A stretch of DNA of 59,410 nucleotides from an uncultured Bacteroidota bacterium (GCA_903824725.1 CAIJXU010000070.1:1-59410), one strand, 5' to 3'. Positions 1 through 9,176 are shown, counted from the first letter of the stretch. Program-made: numbers and translations. The notes: generated by a model not told the origin, from the letters alone.

Positions 1-48
1 GGGATTCGTCCTGGACACCCCAAATTTTTTTTAAACCATAATAGCTAT

Positions 49-861
49 TTAGACAGCTACATTAAAGTCTCGCAAAGCATCATTCAAGCTGGTCTTTAAG
101 TCGGTGCTTGGTTTGCGTTGTCCTATGATAAGTGCACAACTCACTTGATAATCACCTGCAGGGAAGGTTTTACGATAGGATCCCGGTATAACAACACTTC
201 TTGCTGGTACACGACCTTTGTATTCAATAGGAGTTGCGCCACTCACATCTATAATTTTTGTGCTTTGGGTTAATACCACATTGGCACCCAAAACCACTTC
301 TTTTTCTAAATGAACGCCTTCCACAACAATGCATCTGCTGCCAATAAAGCATCCATCTTCAATGATAACAGGGCTGGCTTGTAAAGGCTCTAATACGCCT
401 CCAATTCCTACGCCACCACTTAAGTGAACTCCTTTCCCAATTTGAGCGCAGCTTCCTACTGTAGCCCAGGTATCGACCATAGTGCCTTCGTCAACAAAAG
501 CCCCGATATTAACATAGCTTGGCATTAAAACAACATTCTTTGCTAAATAAGCACCATATCTTGCTACTGCATGTGGAACGGCCCTTACACCCAATGCTGC
601 ATAATTTGATTTCAATAACATTTTATCGTGAAATTCAAAGGGTGCTATTTCCCAGGTTTGCATAGGTTGTATAGCGAAGTACATTAAAATGGCTTGTTTT
701 ACCCACTCATTCACTACCCAACCTGCCTCTTGAGGTTCGGCTACTCTTAATCGACCTTTATCCACTTCTTCAATAACAAGTTTTACTGCATTACTATACT
801 TTTCTTCTTTTAATAATGCACGATCATTCCATGCTGCTAATATGCTGTCTTTTATTTCCAT
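49..861 (-). CDS. dapD: tetrahydrodipicolinate N-succinyltransferase
   Basis: This enzyme transfers succinyl from succinyl-CoA to tetrahydrodipicolinate in the cytoplasmic lysine/diaminopimelate pathway, the same pathway as dapB at 27 kb. The protein is 270 residues. Its middle and C-terminal parts show the left-handed beta-helix hexapeptide pattern (for example GAFVDEGTMVDTWATVG and GKGVHLSGGVGIGG), usual for this trimeric family. The frame extends 9 codons further upstream, to 888. I chose the ATG at 861 because it gives the normal family N-terminus (MEIKDSILAAW) and because a TAttTTTG -7 box lies at 885-878, downstream of the longer start. The gene is monocistronic as far as visible and diverges from the Sua5 gene. 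Identity is confident. Confidence 0.95.
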   Translation of the reverse strand: MEIKDSILAAWNDRALLKEEKYSNAVKLVIEEVDKGRLRVAEPQEAGWVVNEWVKQAILMYFAIQPMQTWEIAPFEFHDKMLLKSNYAALGVRAVPHAVARYGAYLAKNVVLMPSYVNIGAFVDEGTMVDTWATVGSCAQIGKGVHLSGGVGIGGVLEPLQASPVIIEDGCFIGSRCIVVEGVHLEKEVVLGANVVLTQSTKIIDVSGATPIEYKGRVPARSVVIPGSYRKTFPAGDYQVSCALIIGQRKPSTDLKTSLNDALRDFNVAV

Positions 862-877
862 GATTGTCAAATTTTGA

Positions 878-885
878 CAAAAATA
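878..885 (-). promoter_or_regulatory. -7 box of the dapD promoter
   Basis: On the minus strand this reads TATTTTTG, a full match to the Bacteroidota TAnnTTTG -7 consensus. Using the 5 nt offset seen at the SRP RNA, transcription would start near 873, leaving a 5' leader of about 12 nt before the ATG at 861. No TTG -33 box is seen at the usual distance. The box argues against the upstream ATG at 888. Confidence 0.55.
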
Positions 886-967
886 CATGCTCCTTCCCTA
901 ATTTAATAAGTTTGTTTTACACATTAATGAATGTCCATTTATTTACAGGTATTGTTTAATTTGCAGT

Positions 968-1540
968 ATGTTTCTTCATCATGCTGATATCAATGCTTGT
1001 CTGACCACCCTTGAACAAGGAGGCCTGATTTTATACCCTACAGATACGGTATGGGGAATTGGTTGTGATGCAACCAATGCAAAGGCGATCGACAAAATTT
1101 TTGCATTAAAAAAGAGAGTAGAAAGCAAAGCGATGATTGTTTTAATGGAACAGGAAGCCGATTTATTAAATTATGTGCAGGATCATTCCTTGCAAATATT
1201 TGATTACATAAAAGGAGTTCATAAACCAACGACTGTTATTTATTCGAAAGGGAAAAATTTACCTATTAACTTACTGAGTGCAGATGGTTCGATCGCCATT
1301 CGTATTTGTAAGGATCCCTTTTGCAAAAGTTTAATCAAACAATTTGGGAAGCCTATAGTAAGTACTTCTGCAAATATTTCAGGTTATCCTACGCCATTGT
1401 GTTTTAGAGATATTTCATTAGACATTATCGAAGGTGTAGATTATGTAGTTGAACATAAACAAGAAGATACTGAAATAAAACTACCATCTGCAATTGTTAA
1501 ATGGGATGAAAATGGACAACTCATTATTATTCGTGCTTAA
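968..1540 (+). CDS. L-threonylcarbamoyladenylate synthase (YrdC/Sua5/YwlC family)
   Basis: The product is predicted to make threonylcarbamoyl-AMP from threonine, bicarbonate and ATP for the universal t6A37 modification of ANN-decoding tRNAs. The 190-residue protein is a single YrdC domain, without the C-terminal Sua5 domain. It has the motif YPTDTVWGIGCDA at residues 23-35, a KKR-containing segment after it, and STSANISG in the second half, all typical of the nucleotide-binding cavity. It starts a run of tRNA-maturation genes (cca, miaA). TAATTTG at 957-963 lies only 4 bases before the ATG, so the mRNA may be leaderless. Family is certain; YrdC versus YwlC naming is not meaningful from sequence alone. 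Confidence 0.9.
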   Translation: MFLHHADINACLTTLEQGGLILYPTDTVWGIGCDATNAKAIDKIFALKKRVESKAMIVLMEQEADLLNYVQDHSLQIFDYIKGVHKPTTVIYSKGKNLPINLLSADGSIAIRICKDPFCKSLIKQFGKPIVSTSANISGYPTPLCFRDISLDIIEGVDYVVEHKQEDTEIKLPSAIVKWDENGQLIIIRA

Positions 1541-1555
1541 TTTTTATTTTATTAA

Positions 1556-2569
1556 ATGCTACAAATGAAAAAAATATTGGTGATTCAAACTGCTTTCATA
1601 GGGGATGTTGTTTTAACTACTTCCTTGTTGGAATCGCTGCGTGAAGCATACCCTTTGGCATCTATTGATATGTTAGTAAGGCACGGGAATGAATCATTAT
1701 TTTTGCAACATCCATTTTTAAATGAAGTACTGGTTTGGGTAAAAAAAAGCAACAAATATCAAAATTGGCTCCGACTATTTTTTAAGATACGAGCAAATCG
1801 ATATGATGCGATTGTTAATGTGCAAAGATATGCTGCCACTGGTGCTTGGACTGCGTTTTCCAATGCGAAGTTTAAAATAGGGTTCGATAAAAATCCCTTA
1901 TCATTTTTATTTACACATCGTATTGTTCATCATTCTACAGGAATCGATTTGCATGAAATTGATCGCAATCATCAATTGTTGAGTGTTCTATTAAACACGA
2001 AAGTAAAAAAGCCAGTATTGTATCCCTCTGTCTCCGATGAAGCAGCGGTTGTAGGATATCAACAATCACCCTACATTTGTATGGCACCCGCTTCTGTTTG
2101 GTTTACAAAACAATTTCCATTGGACAGTTGGGTGACACTTATCAATGAAATTCCTTTTAATGGTGTTATTTATTTAATAGGGGGTCCTGAAAATAAAACA
2201 CTATGTGATCAAATTTTGAAAAAAGTCACAAATAAGACGCTAGTAAATGTCGCAGGTCGTTTAAGTTTTTTAGCGTCTGCTGCATTGATGAAAAAAGCAG
2301 TGATGAACTATGTTAATGATTCTGCACCCATGCATTTTACATCTGCAGTCAATGCGCCTGTCACTGCTATTTATTGCTCCACTGCACCCATTTATGGTTT
2401 TGGACCCTTATCTACCCAATCTTTTATTGTTGAAACAACTAAAGCCCTTGCTTGCAGGCCTTGTGGTCTTCATGGAAAAAAACAATGCCCATTAAAACAT
2501 TTCGATTGTGCCAAAACCATAAATATGGAACAATTAATAGCACCCTTGTTACAAGTGCAACAACATTAG
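1556..2569 (+). CDS. glycosyltransferase family 9 (ADP-heptose:LPS heptosyltransferase-like)
   Basis: This is a predicted GT-B glycosyltransferase that adds a heptose (or similar sugar) to the lipopolysaccharide core at the cytoplasmic face of the inner membrane. Family marks are the N-terminus ILVIQTAFIGDVVLTTSLLE, a GGPENK segment near residue 208, VAGRLSFLASAALMKKA with the following NDSAPMHFTSA (the ADP-sugar site region), and a Cys-rich C-terminus (CRPCGLHGKKQCPLKHFDC). The length, 337 residues, is normal. An alternative start is the fourth codon at 1565, which gives the more usual MKKILVIQ beginning. It is 15 nt downstream of the Sua5 gene and 13 nt upstream of cca. The exact acceptor sugar cannot be told. 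Confidence 0.88.
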   Translation: MLQMKKILVIQTAFIGDVVLTTSLLESLREAYPLASIDMLVRHGNESLFLQHPFLNEVLVWVKKSNKYQNWLRLFFKIRANRYDAIVNVQRYAATGAWTAFSNAKFKIGFDKNPLSFLFTHRIVHHSTGIDLHEIDRNHQLLSVLLNTKVKKPVLYPSVSDEAAVVGYQQSPYICMAPASVWFTKQFPLDSWVTLINEIPFNGVIYLIGGPENKTLCDQILKKVTNKTLVNVAGRLSFLASAALMKKAVMNYVNDSAPMHFTSAVNAPVTAIYCSTAPIYGFGPLSTQSFIVETTKALACRPCGLHGKKQCPLKHFDCAKTINMEQLIAPLLQVQQH

Positions 2570-2577
2570 TACTTTTA
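2546..2577 (+). promoter_or_regulatory. promoter of the CCA-adding enzyme gene
   Basis: TTG at 2546-2548, a 21-base spacer and TActTTTA at 2570-2577 fit the Bacteroidota TTG / TAnnTTTG promoter with one mismatch. The ATG of the next gene is 6 bases after the -7 box, so the predicted transcript would be leaderless. It lies inside the 3' end of the heptosyltransferase gene. Confidence 0.45.
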
Positions 2578-2582
2578 CACCC

Positions 2583-4001
2583 ATGTCTATTCAATTCACC
2601 GATAAAGAATTAGCCCTATTAAAGGTGGTGGCCAAAGCGGCGGCGGCTTTAAATACGCCTGCTTTTGCAGTGGGTGGCTTTGTACGTGATAAAATATTAA
2701 ATCGGCCTACCAAGGATATTGATATCGTATGTTTAGGGGATGGTATGCAGTTAGCAAATGAAGTTGCGAAGCAATTTCATCCTATGCCTCCAGTGTCTAT
2801 TTTTAAAACTTTTGGGACAGCTCAAATAAAATTTCCAGTAGTAGAAGTAGAATTTGTTGGCGCCCGAAAAGAAAGTTATGCAAGAGACAGCCGAAAACCA
2901 AGTGTCAGTGCAGGCACCATCGAAGACGATCAAAATAGAAGAGACTTTACCATTAATGCTTTAGCAATTGATTTAAGCGATGCTCATTTTGGTCAATTAG
3001 TAGATCCTTTTAATGGCATGGACGACATTGCTGCTAAAATTTTAAAAACACCTTTAGCGCCCGAACAAACTTTTGATGATGACCCATTAAGAATGATGCG
3101 TGCCATTCGTTTTGCCACACAGTTGAATTTTACTATTACTCCTGAAACATTTTCAGCCATTCAAAAAATGGCAGAGCGCATTCGCATTGTTTCGCAAGAA
3201 CGAGTAACCGATGAGTTACAAAAAATAATGATGACCCCCATTCCTTCTAAAGGTTGGTATTTATTAAAAGAGGCAGGCTTGTTACAATATATTTTTCCTA
3301 CTTTTTTACAGTTGGAAGGTGCTGAAACATTGGATGGAATTGGGCATAAGGATAATTTTTCTCATACACTTCAGGTATTGGATAATGTGGCTGCTAATTC
3401 CAATGATATTTGGTTAAGATGGGCGGCGGTTTTACATGATATTGCAAAACCTAAAACTAAAAAATTTGAAAAAGGATTTGGATGGACCTTTCATGGTCAT
3501 GAAGTGGTAGGTGCAAGGATGGTTCCTAAAATATTTACGCAATTAAAATTACCATTAAACGAGCACATGAAAATGGTGCAAAAGTTAGTGGCATTGCATT
3601 TGCGTCCAATTTCATTAACAAAAGAAATAGTTACGGACAGTGCTGTGAGGCGATTGTTATTTGACGCAGGCGATGATATTGATAATTTAATGATTTTATG
3701 TTCGGCAGATATTACTAGTAAAAATCAAGTAAAAGTGAAACGCTATTTACAAGGTTTTGAATACGTCAAGCAAAGATTAGTTGAAGTGGAAGAAAAAGAT
3801 AAAGTGCGTAATTGGCAACCCCCCATTTCAGGCGAATTGATTATGGAATTATTCCATATTACCCCTTCTCGTGAAGTGGGCATTATTAAAGACGCTATAA
3901 GAGAAGCGATTTTGGATGGGGTCATTACAAATGACTACGATTCGGCTTATGCATTCATGATTCAGGAAGCTGCTAAAATTGGCTTAACTCCTTTTAAATA
4001 A
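2583..4001 (+). CDS. cca: CCA tRNA nucleotidyltransferase with HD domain
   Basis: The enzyme adds or repairs the 3' CCA end of tRNAs. The nucleotidyltransferase core is at the N-terminus: GGFVRD at residues 31-36 and the metal-binding DID at 45-47, followed by RRDFTINALA, the class II polymerase-beta fold signature. A second domain carries the phosphohydrolase HD motif (H285-D286, in LHDIAKPKTKKF) with HGHEVVGA after it. At 472 residues it is longer than bare CCA enzymes because of the HD domain, as is usual in this phylum. A poly(A) polymerase role is a formal alternative, as the two families look alike. Neighbours in tRNA maturation (Sua5 type, miaA) support the CCA role. Confidence 0.9.
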   Translation: MSIQFTDKELALLKVVAKAAAALNTPAFAVGGFVRDKILNRPTKDIDIVCLGDGMQLANEVAKQFHPMPPVSIFKTFGTAQIKFPVVEVEFVGARKESYARDSRKPSVSAGTIEDDQNRRDFTINALAIDLSDAHFGQLVDPFNGMDDIAAKILKTPLAPEQTFDDDPLRMMRAIRFATQLNFTITPETFSAIQKMAERIRIVSQERVTDELQKIMMTPIPSKGWYLLKEAGLLQYIFPTFLQLEGAETLDGIGHKDNFSHTLQVLDNVAANSNDIWLRWAAVLHDIAKPKTKKFEKGFGWTFHGHEVVGARMVPKIFTQLKLPLNEHMKMVQKLVALHLRPISLTKEIVTDSAVRRLLFDAGDDIDNLMILCSADITSKNQVKVKRYLQGFEYVKQRLVEVEEKDKVRNWQPPISGELIMELFHITPSREVGIIKDAIREAILDGVITNDYDSAYAFMIQEAAKIGLTPFK

Positions 4002-4075
4002 TAGGTATTTTGTGTACTAAATTCAATTAAGTCAAGCTAATAAATAGTATTTTAGCAGTTCTAAAAAAAAACAAT

Positions 4076-4699
4076 ATGGCAGTTTTGAAATTTAGGGTTT
4101 ATTGGGAGGAAGATGATGCGATTTATCGTGATGTCCTTGTAAAACATACCCAAAATTTTACTGATGTTTATCATATCATTTTAAAAGCATTTGAGTTTGA
4201 TCAAAAACACGATGCTACTTTTTTTAGAAGTAATGATACATGGCAAAGAGGTCGCGAAATTTCGAAAGCGGTGTATGAAAAAGAATACAAAGCCCCTCCT
4301 TTGCTCATGGATGAAACATTGGTTGGTACTGAAATCATTGATACCAATCAACATTTTATTTTTTTATATGATTTTGTTAAATCCTGGACTTTTTTAATTG
4401 AATTAATTCAAGTGATAAAAAATGCAGATGCAGATATGACTTTAGAGTATCCTTTAGTATCAAGGGTGGAGGGAGTAGGTCCTATGCAATATGGAACAAA
4501 AGGTTTATTAGGTAAAACTTTTGCTGATATTGAGGAAAAATATGATTTAGCCGAAGCGCAGGATGGGTTTGGGGAAGAGGGTGAAGAAGGCGCAGAGGGC
4601 GAAGTTGCCGATGATGAAGATGATCATGATGATGATGCAGAAGATACGACAGAGGATAGTTCAAAAGAATCTGAATTTTTTGACGGAGATGCCTACTAA
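4076..4699 (+). CDS. plasmid pRiA4b ORF-3 / IS1096 passenger-like protein with acidic tail
   Basis: The N-terminal ~160 residues match the pRiA4b ORF-3 family (also called IS1096 TnpR passenger family): MAVLKFRVYWEEDD, a conserved TDVYHIILKAFEFD helix and the terminal beta segment. Its biochemical function is not known. The last ~45 residues are extremely acidic (runs of D and E from about residue 164), ending in SEFFDGDAY. No transposase or terminal repeat is nearby, so I read this as a domesticated cellular gene. It sits between cca and miaA, 22 nt before miaA, which suggests a link to RNA or tRNA metabolism, though that is only context. Confidence 0.75.
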   Translation: MAVLKFRVYWEEDDAIYRDVLVKHTQNFTDVYHIILKAFEFDQKHDATFFRSNDTWQRGREISKAVYEKEYKAPPLLMDETLVGTEIIDTNQHFIFLYDFVKSWTFLIELIQVIKNADADMTLEYPLVSRVEGVGPMQYGTKGLLGKTFADIEEKYDLAEAQDGFGEEGEEGAEGEVADDEDDHDDDAEDTTEDSSKESEFFDGDAY

Positions 4700-4721
4700 C
4701 TAATTATTAAATTTATTTCTG

Positions 4722-5621
4722 TTGTCTCAAACGGTATATATTATTGTAGGTCCTACAGCAGTTGGCAAAACATCTTTTGCCATTGAATTAGCAAAAAAAT
4801 TAAATACACAAATACTTTCAGCTGACGCAAGGCAGTGTTTTAAGGAATTAAATATTGGTGTTGCGCGTCCATCTGAAAATGAATTGTCTAAAGTGCCCCA
4901 TCATTTTATTGCGAGTCATTCCATTGAACAAGAAATGAATGCTACCATTTTTGAAAATTATGCTTTAGAAAAAACAACCCAACTTTTAGATAAACATAAT
5001 TCCTTGGTCATGGTGGGAGGTACAGGTTTGTATATTAAAGCATTTTGTGAAGGATTGGATTTGATTCCTGCAATTAATCCAGAGATAAGAATGGAGATTA
5101 TCCAGCAATATGAAAAATTAGGATTAAGGTGGTTGCAAAAGGAATTGTCTGTGAAGGATCCGATTTATTGGGAAAAGGGGGAACAAAAAAATCCGCAAAG
5201 ATTAATGCGCGCATTGGAAGTTTTTTTGGGAACCGGAACTTCAATTGTTAATTTCCAAAATAAAAATAAAGTAGTTCGTCCTTTTAAAATTATAAAAATA
5301 GGTATGCAAATGCCTAGGGAATTATTATATGAGCGCATTAATGAGCGTGTTTTAACTATGATCGAAAATGGGTTAGAATTGGAGGTGCGAAATTTGATCC
5401 CCCATTTACACTTAAACGCATTACAGACAGTGGGTTATAGTGAGTGGTTGCCCTATTTTGAAGGTAAAATAAACATACAAAAAGTCAAAGAGCAAATTCA
5501 ACAAAATACCAGGCATTATGCTAAAAGGCAGATGACTTGGTTCAAAAAAGATCCCGATATTAACTGGTATGAGGCTGATCAAATGAATGCCTCTCAAATA
5601 ATGGATGGACCGACGGTGTAA
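4722..5621 (+). CDS. miaA: tRNA dimethylallyltransferase
   Basis: MiaA transfers a dimethylallyl group to N6 of A37 in tRNAs reading UNN codons. The P-loop GPTAVGKT is at residues 10-17, and the D-loop motif is SADARQCF (usually SADSRQVY) at about 34-41. The GGTGLYIKAFCEG segment binds the substrate, and KRQMTWFKKDPDINWY is the C-terminal signature. The length of 299 is normal. The start codon is TTG at 4722. No ATG exists upstream in frame near it, and TAaaTTTA at 4708-4715 ends 7 bases before it, so a near-leaderless mRNA on a TTG start is possible. Confidence 0.93.
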   Translation: MSQTVYIIVGPTAVGKTSFAIELAKKLNTQILSADARQCFKELNIGVARPSENELSKVPHHFIASHSIEQEMNATIFENYALEKTTQLLDKHNSLVMVGGTGLYIKAFCEGLDLIPAINPEIRMEIIQQYEKLGLRWLQKELSVKDPIYWEKGEQKNPQRLMRALEVFLGTGTSIVNFQNKNKVVRPFKIIKIGMQMPRELLYERINERVLTMIENGLELEVRNLIPHLHLNALQTVGYSEWLPYFEGKINIQKVKEQIQQNTRHYAKRQMTWFKKDPDINWYEADQMNASQIMDGPTV

Positions 5622-5637
5622 AAGTCCAATTTCTTAA

Positions 5638-5667
5638 TTGTTTATATATGTAGTAGCTTTAATTTTA
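5638..5667 (+). promoter_or_regulatory. promoter of the M16 peptidase pair
   Basis: TTG at 5638-5640, a 19-base spacer and TAatTTTA at 5660-5667 match the Bacteroidota promoter with one mismatch in the last base. The predicted 5' leader is about 43 nt, one of the longer ones in this window. Confidence 0.5.
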
Positions 5668-5714
5668 TAAATTACAACTCGGTTCATTTCATTTTAATCA
5701 TCAAAAATATAATC

Positions 5715-7046
5715 ATGCGACTCAAATTTTTAATGGCGATGGTAAGTGTTTTTTCAATTTCAATAGCACAAGCTCAAACGCATGCTATTCAATTTGAAAA
5801 GTATACTTTACCCAATGGCCTAAAAGTAATTTTACACGAAGATCATTCTGCTCCTGTAGTAGCAGTCACTACTTTGTATCATGTGGGTTCGAAAAATGAG
5901 GATACCGCTCGAACAGGTTTCGCACATTTTTTTGAACATTTATTATTTGAAGGTTCTGAGAATATCAAAAGAGGAGAATTTGATAAATACATTACCAATG
6001 CCGGGGGCGCTTTAAATGCAAATACTTCACAGGATCGTACCTTTTATTATGAATTGTTACCGTCTAATCAAGTTGATTTAGGTTTATGGTTAGAAAGTGA
6101 GCGTATGATGCATGCTAAGATTGAGCAAATTGGTGTAAATACACAACGTGAGGTAGTGAAAGAAGAGAAAAGACAAAGAATGGACAATCGTCCCTACGGA
6201 TCTTTTTTAACAGAAGTATTAAAGCGTTCATTTAAAGTGCATCCATATCAATGGGCACCTATTGGAAGTATGGATCATTTAAATGCTGCTAAATTGGAGG
6301 AGTTTATCCATTTTTATAAAACATTTTATGTGCCTAATAACTGCGTTTTATCTATCGCAGGTGATTTTAATAAAGCAGATCTTAAAAATAAAATTGCTGC
6401 TTATTTTGGACCTATTAAAAAAGGAGAAAACCCAATACCGCGCCCTACCATTAAGGAACCAGCTTTAGGTGGAGAAGTAAGAGATGTGATTCAGGATAAC
6501 ATCCAATTGCCAGGTGTATTTCAAGCCTACCGTGCCCCTAAGCAAGGTGGGGATGAGTATTATGCTTTCAATGTTCTTTCTACCATTTTATCAGGAGGTG
6601 AATCTTCAAGAATGACAAAAACTTTGGTAGATAAAAAGCAACAAGCGGTGGCTGCCCAATCTGCGCCTTTCTTTAATGAGGATGAAGGATTGTTTATCAC
6701 ATTAGCCATTGCGAATATGGGTGTGAAAATTGAGGCATTGGAATCAAGTATGGATAGTGTTATCAGTGATTTAAAAAATAACATAGTAGGTGAACGCGAA
6801 TTTCAAAAAGTAAAAAATCAAATCACCACTCAGTTGGTGACTGGAAATGCGACTATGGCAGGTATCGCTGAAAGTTTAGCCAACAATGAAGTTTATTTTG
6901 GTGACGCCAATTTAATTAACACTGAATTAGATAAATATAATAAGGTGACAAGACAAGATGTATTGAATGTGGCTAAAAAATATTTAAATAAAGACAATCG
7001 AGTAGTACTTTATTATGTACCCAAAGAAAAACCAACAACAAAGTAA
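5715..7046 (+). CDS. secreted M16 zinc peptidase (pitrilysin/insulinase family), active type
   Basis: A cleavable signal peptide (residues 1-20, ending SIAQAQ) predicts export to the periplasm. The inverted zinc motif HxxEH is present as HFFEH at residues 71-75, with a candidate third ligand at E150 or E151 in VVKEEKRQ. Both M16 half-domains fit in 443 residues, typical of the short bacterial type that works as a partner of an inactive subunit. The next gene, 38 nt downstream, encodes exactly such a degenerate partner, so the two probably form a heterodimer like mitochondrial processing peptidase. The substrate is unknown. Confidence 0.9.
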   Translation: MRLKFLMAMVSVFSISIAQAQTHAIQFEKYTLPNGLKVILHEDHSAPVVAVTTLYHVGSKNEDTARTGFAHFFEHLLFEGSENIKRGEFDKYITNAGGALNANTSQDRTFYYELLPSNQVDLGLWLESERMMHAKIEQIGVNTQREVVKEEKRQRMDNRPYGSFLTEVLKRSFKVHPYQWAPIGSMDHLNAAKLEEFIHFYKTFYVPNNCVLSIAGDFNKADLKNKIAAYFGPIKKGENPIPRPTIKEPALGGEVRDVIQDNIQLPGVFQAYRAPKQGGDEYYAFNVLSTILSGGESSRMTKTLVDKKQQAVAAQSAPFFNEDEGLFITLAIANMGVKIEALESSMDSVISDLKNNIVGEREFQKVKNQITTQLVTGNATMAGIAESLANNEVYFGDANLINTELDKYNKVTRQDVLNVAKKYLNKDNRVVLYYVPKEKPTTK

Positions 7047-7084
7047 TGGTGAGATACATTTAGCACCAACTAAAAAATAATTTT

Positions 7085-9151
7085 ATGAAAAAACTGATAT
7101 ACTTTAATTTAATGATGTTGCCATTGTTTGGAATGGCACAATCTATTGACCGAACAAAAGCACCTGCGCCAGGTAAAGCGCCCCTCATTCAAGTAGGGAG
7201 CCCTGTTAAATTTACCTTGGCAAATGGCTTACAAATTTTTGTTGTAAAAAATACAAAACTACCTCAGGTGAGTGCAACACTTGCTTTTGATTATGATGGT
7301 TTTGCCGAAGGAGACAAAGCAGGCGTAGCTGAAATAGCAGGCCAATTATTAAAAAGAGGTACTGTTTCTAAATCAAAGGCCGAATTAGATGAAGCCATCG
7401 AATTTTTAGGGGGCGGCATGTCTACTAGTAGTGGATCCGCTTCGATAAGTTCACTTAAGGCCAATTTTCCTGCATTGATGACCTTATTGGCCGAAGTCGT
7501 TTTACATCCTGCACTTGCTACTAGTGAATTGGAAAAAATTCGTAAACAAACTTTGTCTGGTATTGAGTCAAATAAAGACGATGCAAATGCCATCTCAGGA
7601 AATGTAGTAAAAAAATTAGTATATGGCGCCACACACCCTTATGGTGAAATGATGACCACTAAAACAGTTAATAATATCAGTATTAATGATGTTAAATCCT
7701 TTTTAGGTACGTATTGGAAACCCAATGCGGCTTATTTAGTATTTGTAGGTGATATCGAACCTGCTTATGCAAAAACATTGGCTGAAAAAAGTTTTGGAGC
7801 TTGGGCAAAAGGAAATATTGTTAAGCAGAATTTTCCAAAACCAAATTTACCCAATAGTACCTATGTAGCTATTGTGGACCGCCCATCAAGTGTTCAAAGT
7901 GTCGTAACCATTGCTTCTACTGTGGATCTTTATCCTGGTTCTGAGAATGCAATTTCAGGTTCTGTTATGAATAATATTTTAGGAGGTGGATTTTCAGGAC
8001 GCTTATTTTCCAACCTTCGTGAAAAGCATGCTTTTACTTATGGAGCCTATTCATCATTAACTCCAAGTAGACAAGTTGGATTTTTTCAAGCAGATGCTTC
8101 AGTAAGAAATGATAAAACCGATAGTTCAGTGCAAGAATTATTGCATGAAATCAATATCATGCGTAATGAGAAAGTGGGGGATACCGAATTAAGTCGAATG
8201 AAAAATTATTTATCAGGCAGTTTTGCACGTTCCTTAGAAAATCCAGCTACCATTGCTGATTTTGCTTTGAAAGTGGCTCAGTTTCATTTACCTGCAGACT
8301 ATTACCAAAAATATTTAACCAATTTAGCTTTAGTAGATGCAGTAAAGGTGCAAGCAGCGGCTAAGTCGTTTCTGAATCCTTCCAAAATGCATATTATAAT
8401 TGTAGGAAATGCAAAGCAAATTGCAAAAGGATTGGAAAAATATGGTCCAATTAGTTATTATGATTTGGAAGGAAATAAAGTAGCAGCGCCTACTGAAGTT
8501 AAAACAGATGCAAGTTTAACTCCTGAGGTGTTGATGCAAAAAGTAATAAATGCAGTAGGAGGCAAAGAAGCCTTGTCTAAAGTAACAGATGTTCAAATGA
8601 AAGGAACAGCAAGCATCCAAGGACAATCCTTAACCATGAATAAAACTTTAATTTTACCTGGGAATGTTTCGGCTAGTATGTCAATGGGCACAATGGCATT
8701 AATGAAACAAATGGTAGTAGATGGTAAATATTCAGTAAGTCAACAAGGACAGCAAATGCCGATCACTGACGATGTGAAGGAAGGATTAGATGAAGATGCA
8801 ACGATCGCACCTGAACAATTATTTTTATCTAAGTCATATGGCCTAAAAATAGTGGGTATAGAAAAAGTGGATGGCAAGGATGCTATTGATGTAGAAGTGA
8901 CCACACCCTCTAAAAAAGTTTCGCACCGTTTTTATGATGCAAGTACCTATTTATTAGTTAAAACATCTAAATCAGAAGAAGTGCCAGGCCGCGGAACAGT
9001 TACTCAGCAAGAATTTTACAATGGGTATCAAGTAGTGAATGGCATTCAATTAGCTTCAGAGTTGATTATTGATTTGGGGCCAATGAAAATAAATGTAAAA
9101 TACAGCGACATAAAAATGAATCAAGGTTTAAAAACGAGCGATTTGAAATAG
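7085..9151 (+). CDS. secreted inactive M16 subunit fused to a C-terminal LolA-like domain
   Basis: A signal peptide (residues 1-19, FGMAQ) is followed by an M16 fold at about 35-450. The zinc motif is lost: the position of HxxEH reads VAEIAGQLL at 81-89. The substrate-binding motif of inactive or partner subunits is kept, GGGFSGRLFSNLREKHAFTY, with R306 near its centre. About 200 extra residues (from ~490) form a beta-rich region starting VLMQKVINAVGGKEALSKV and resembling outer-membrane lipoprotein-sorting (LolA/DUF4292-like) folds. That domain call is by pattern only. It is cotranscribed with the active M16 gene and followed by a strong terminator. Confidence 0.85.
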   Translation: MKKLIYFNLMMLPLFGMAQSIDRTKAPAPGKAPLIQVGSPVKFTLANGLQIFVVKNTKLPQVSATLAFDYDGFAEGDKAGVAEIAGQLLKRGTVSKSKAELDEAIEFLGGGMSTSSGSASISSLKANFPALMTLLAEVVLHPALATSELEKIRKQTLSGIESNKDDANAISGNVVKKLVYGATHPYGEMMTTKTVNNISINDVKSFLGTYWKPNAAYLVFVGDIEPAYAKTLAEKSFGAWAKGNIVKQNFPKPNLPNSTYVAIVDRPSSVQSVVTIASTVDLYPGSENAISGSVMNNILGGGFSGRLFSNLREKHAFTYGAYSSLTPSRQVGFFQADASVRNDKTDSSVQELLHEINIMRNEKVGDTELSRMKNYLSGSFARSLENPATIADFALKVAQFHLPADYYQKYLTNLALVDAVKVQAAAKSFLNPSKMHIIIVGNAKQIAKGLEKYGPISYYDLEGNKVAAPTEVKTDASLTPEVLMQKVINAVGGKEALSKVTDVQMKGTASIQGQSLTMNKTLILPGNVSASMSMGTMALMKQMVVDGKYSVSQQGQQMPITDDVKEGLDEDATIAPEQLFLSKSYGLKIVGIEKVDGKDAIDVEVTTPSKKVSHRFYDASTYLLVKTSKSEEVPGRGTVTQQEFYNGYQVVNGIQLASELIIDLGPMKINVKYSDIKMNQGLKTSDLK

Positions 9152-9176
9152 TGTTTGAATACAGTTTAGTATTCAC

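Noticed and set aside
1..34. Possible tRNA or tmRNA 3' end at the left edge (GGGATTCGTCC)
   Set aside because: The T-arm stem does not pair and the loop is not TTCRA. A protein end (frame 2, ending in PNFF and TAA) is equally possible. Too little sequence is inside the window.
4076..4699. Insertion sequence (IS1096 passenger family)
   Set aside because: No transposase, inverted repeats or target duplication is visible, and the neighbours are housekeeping genes.
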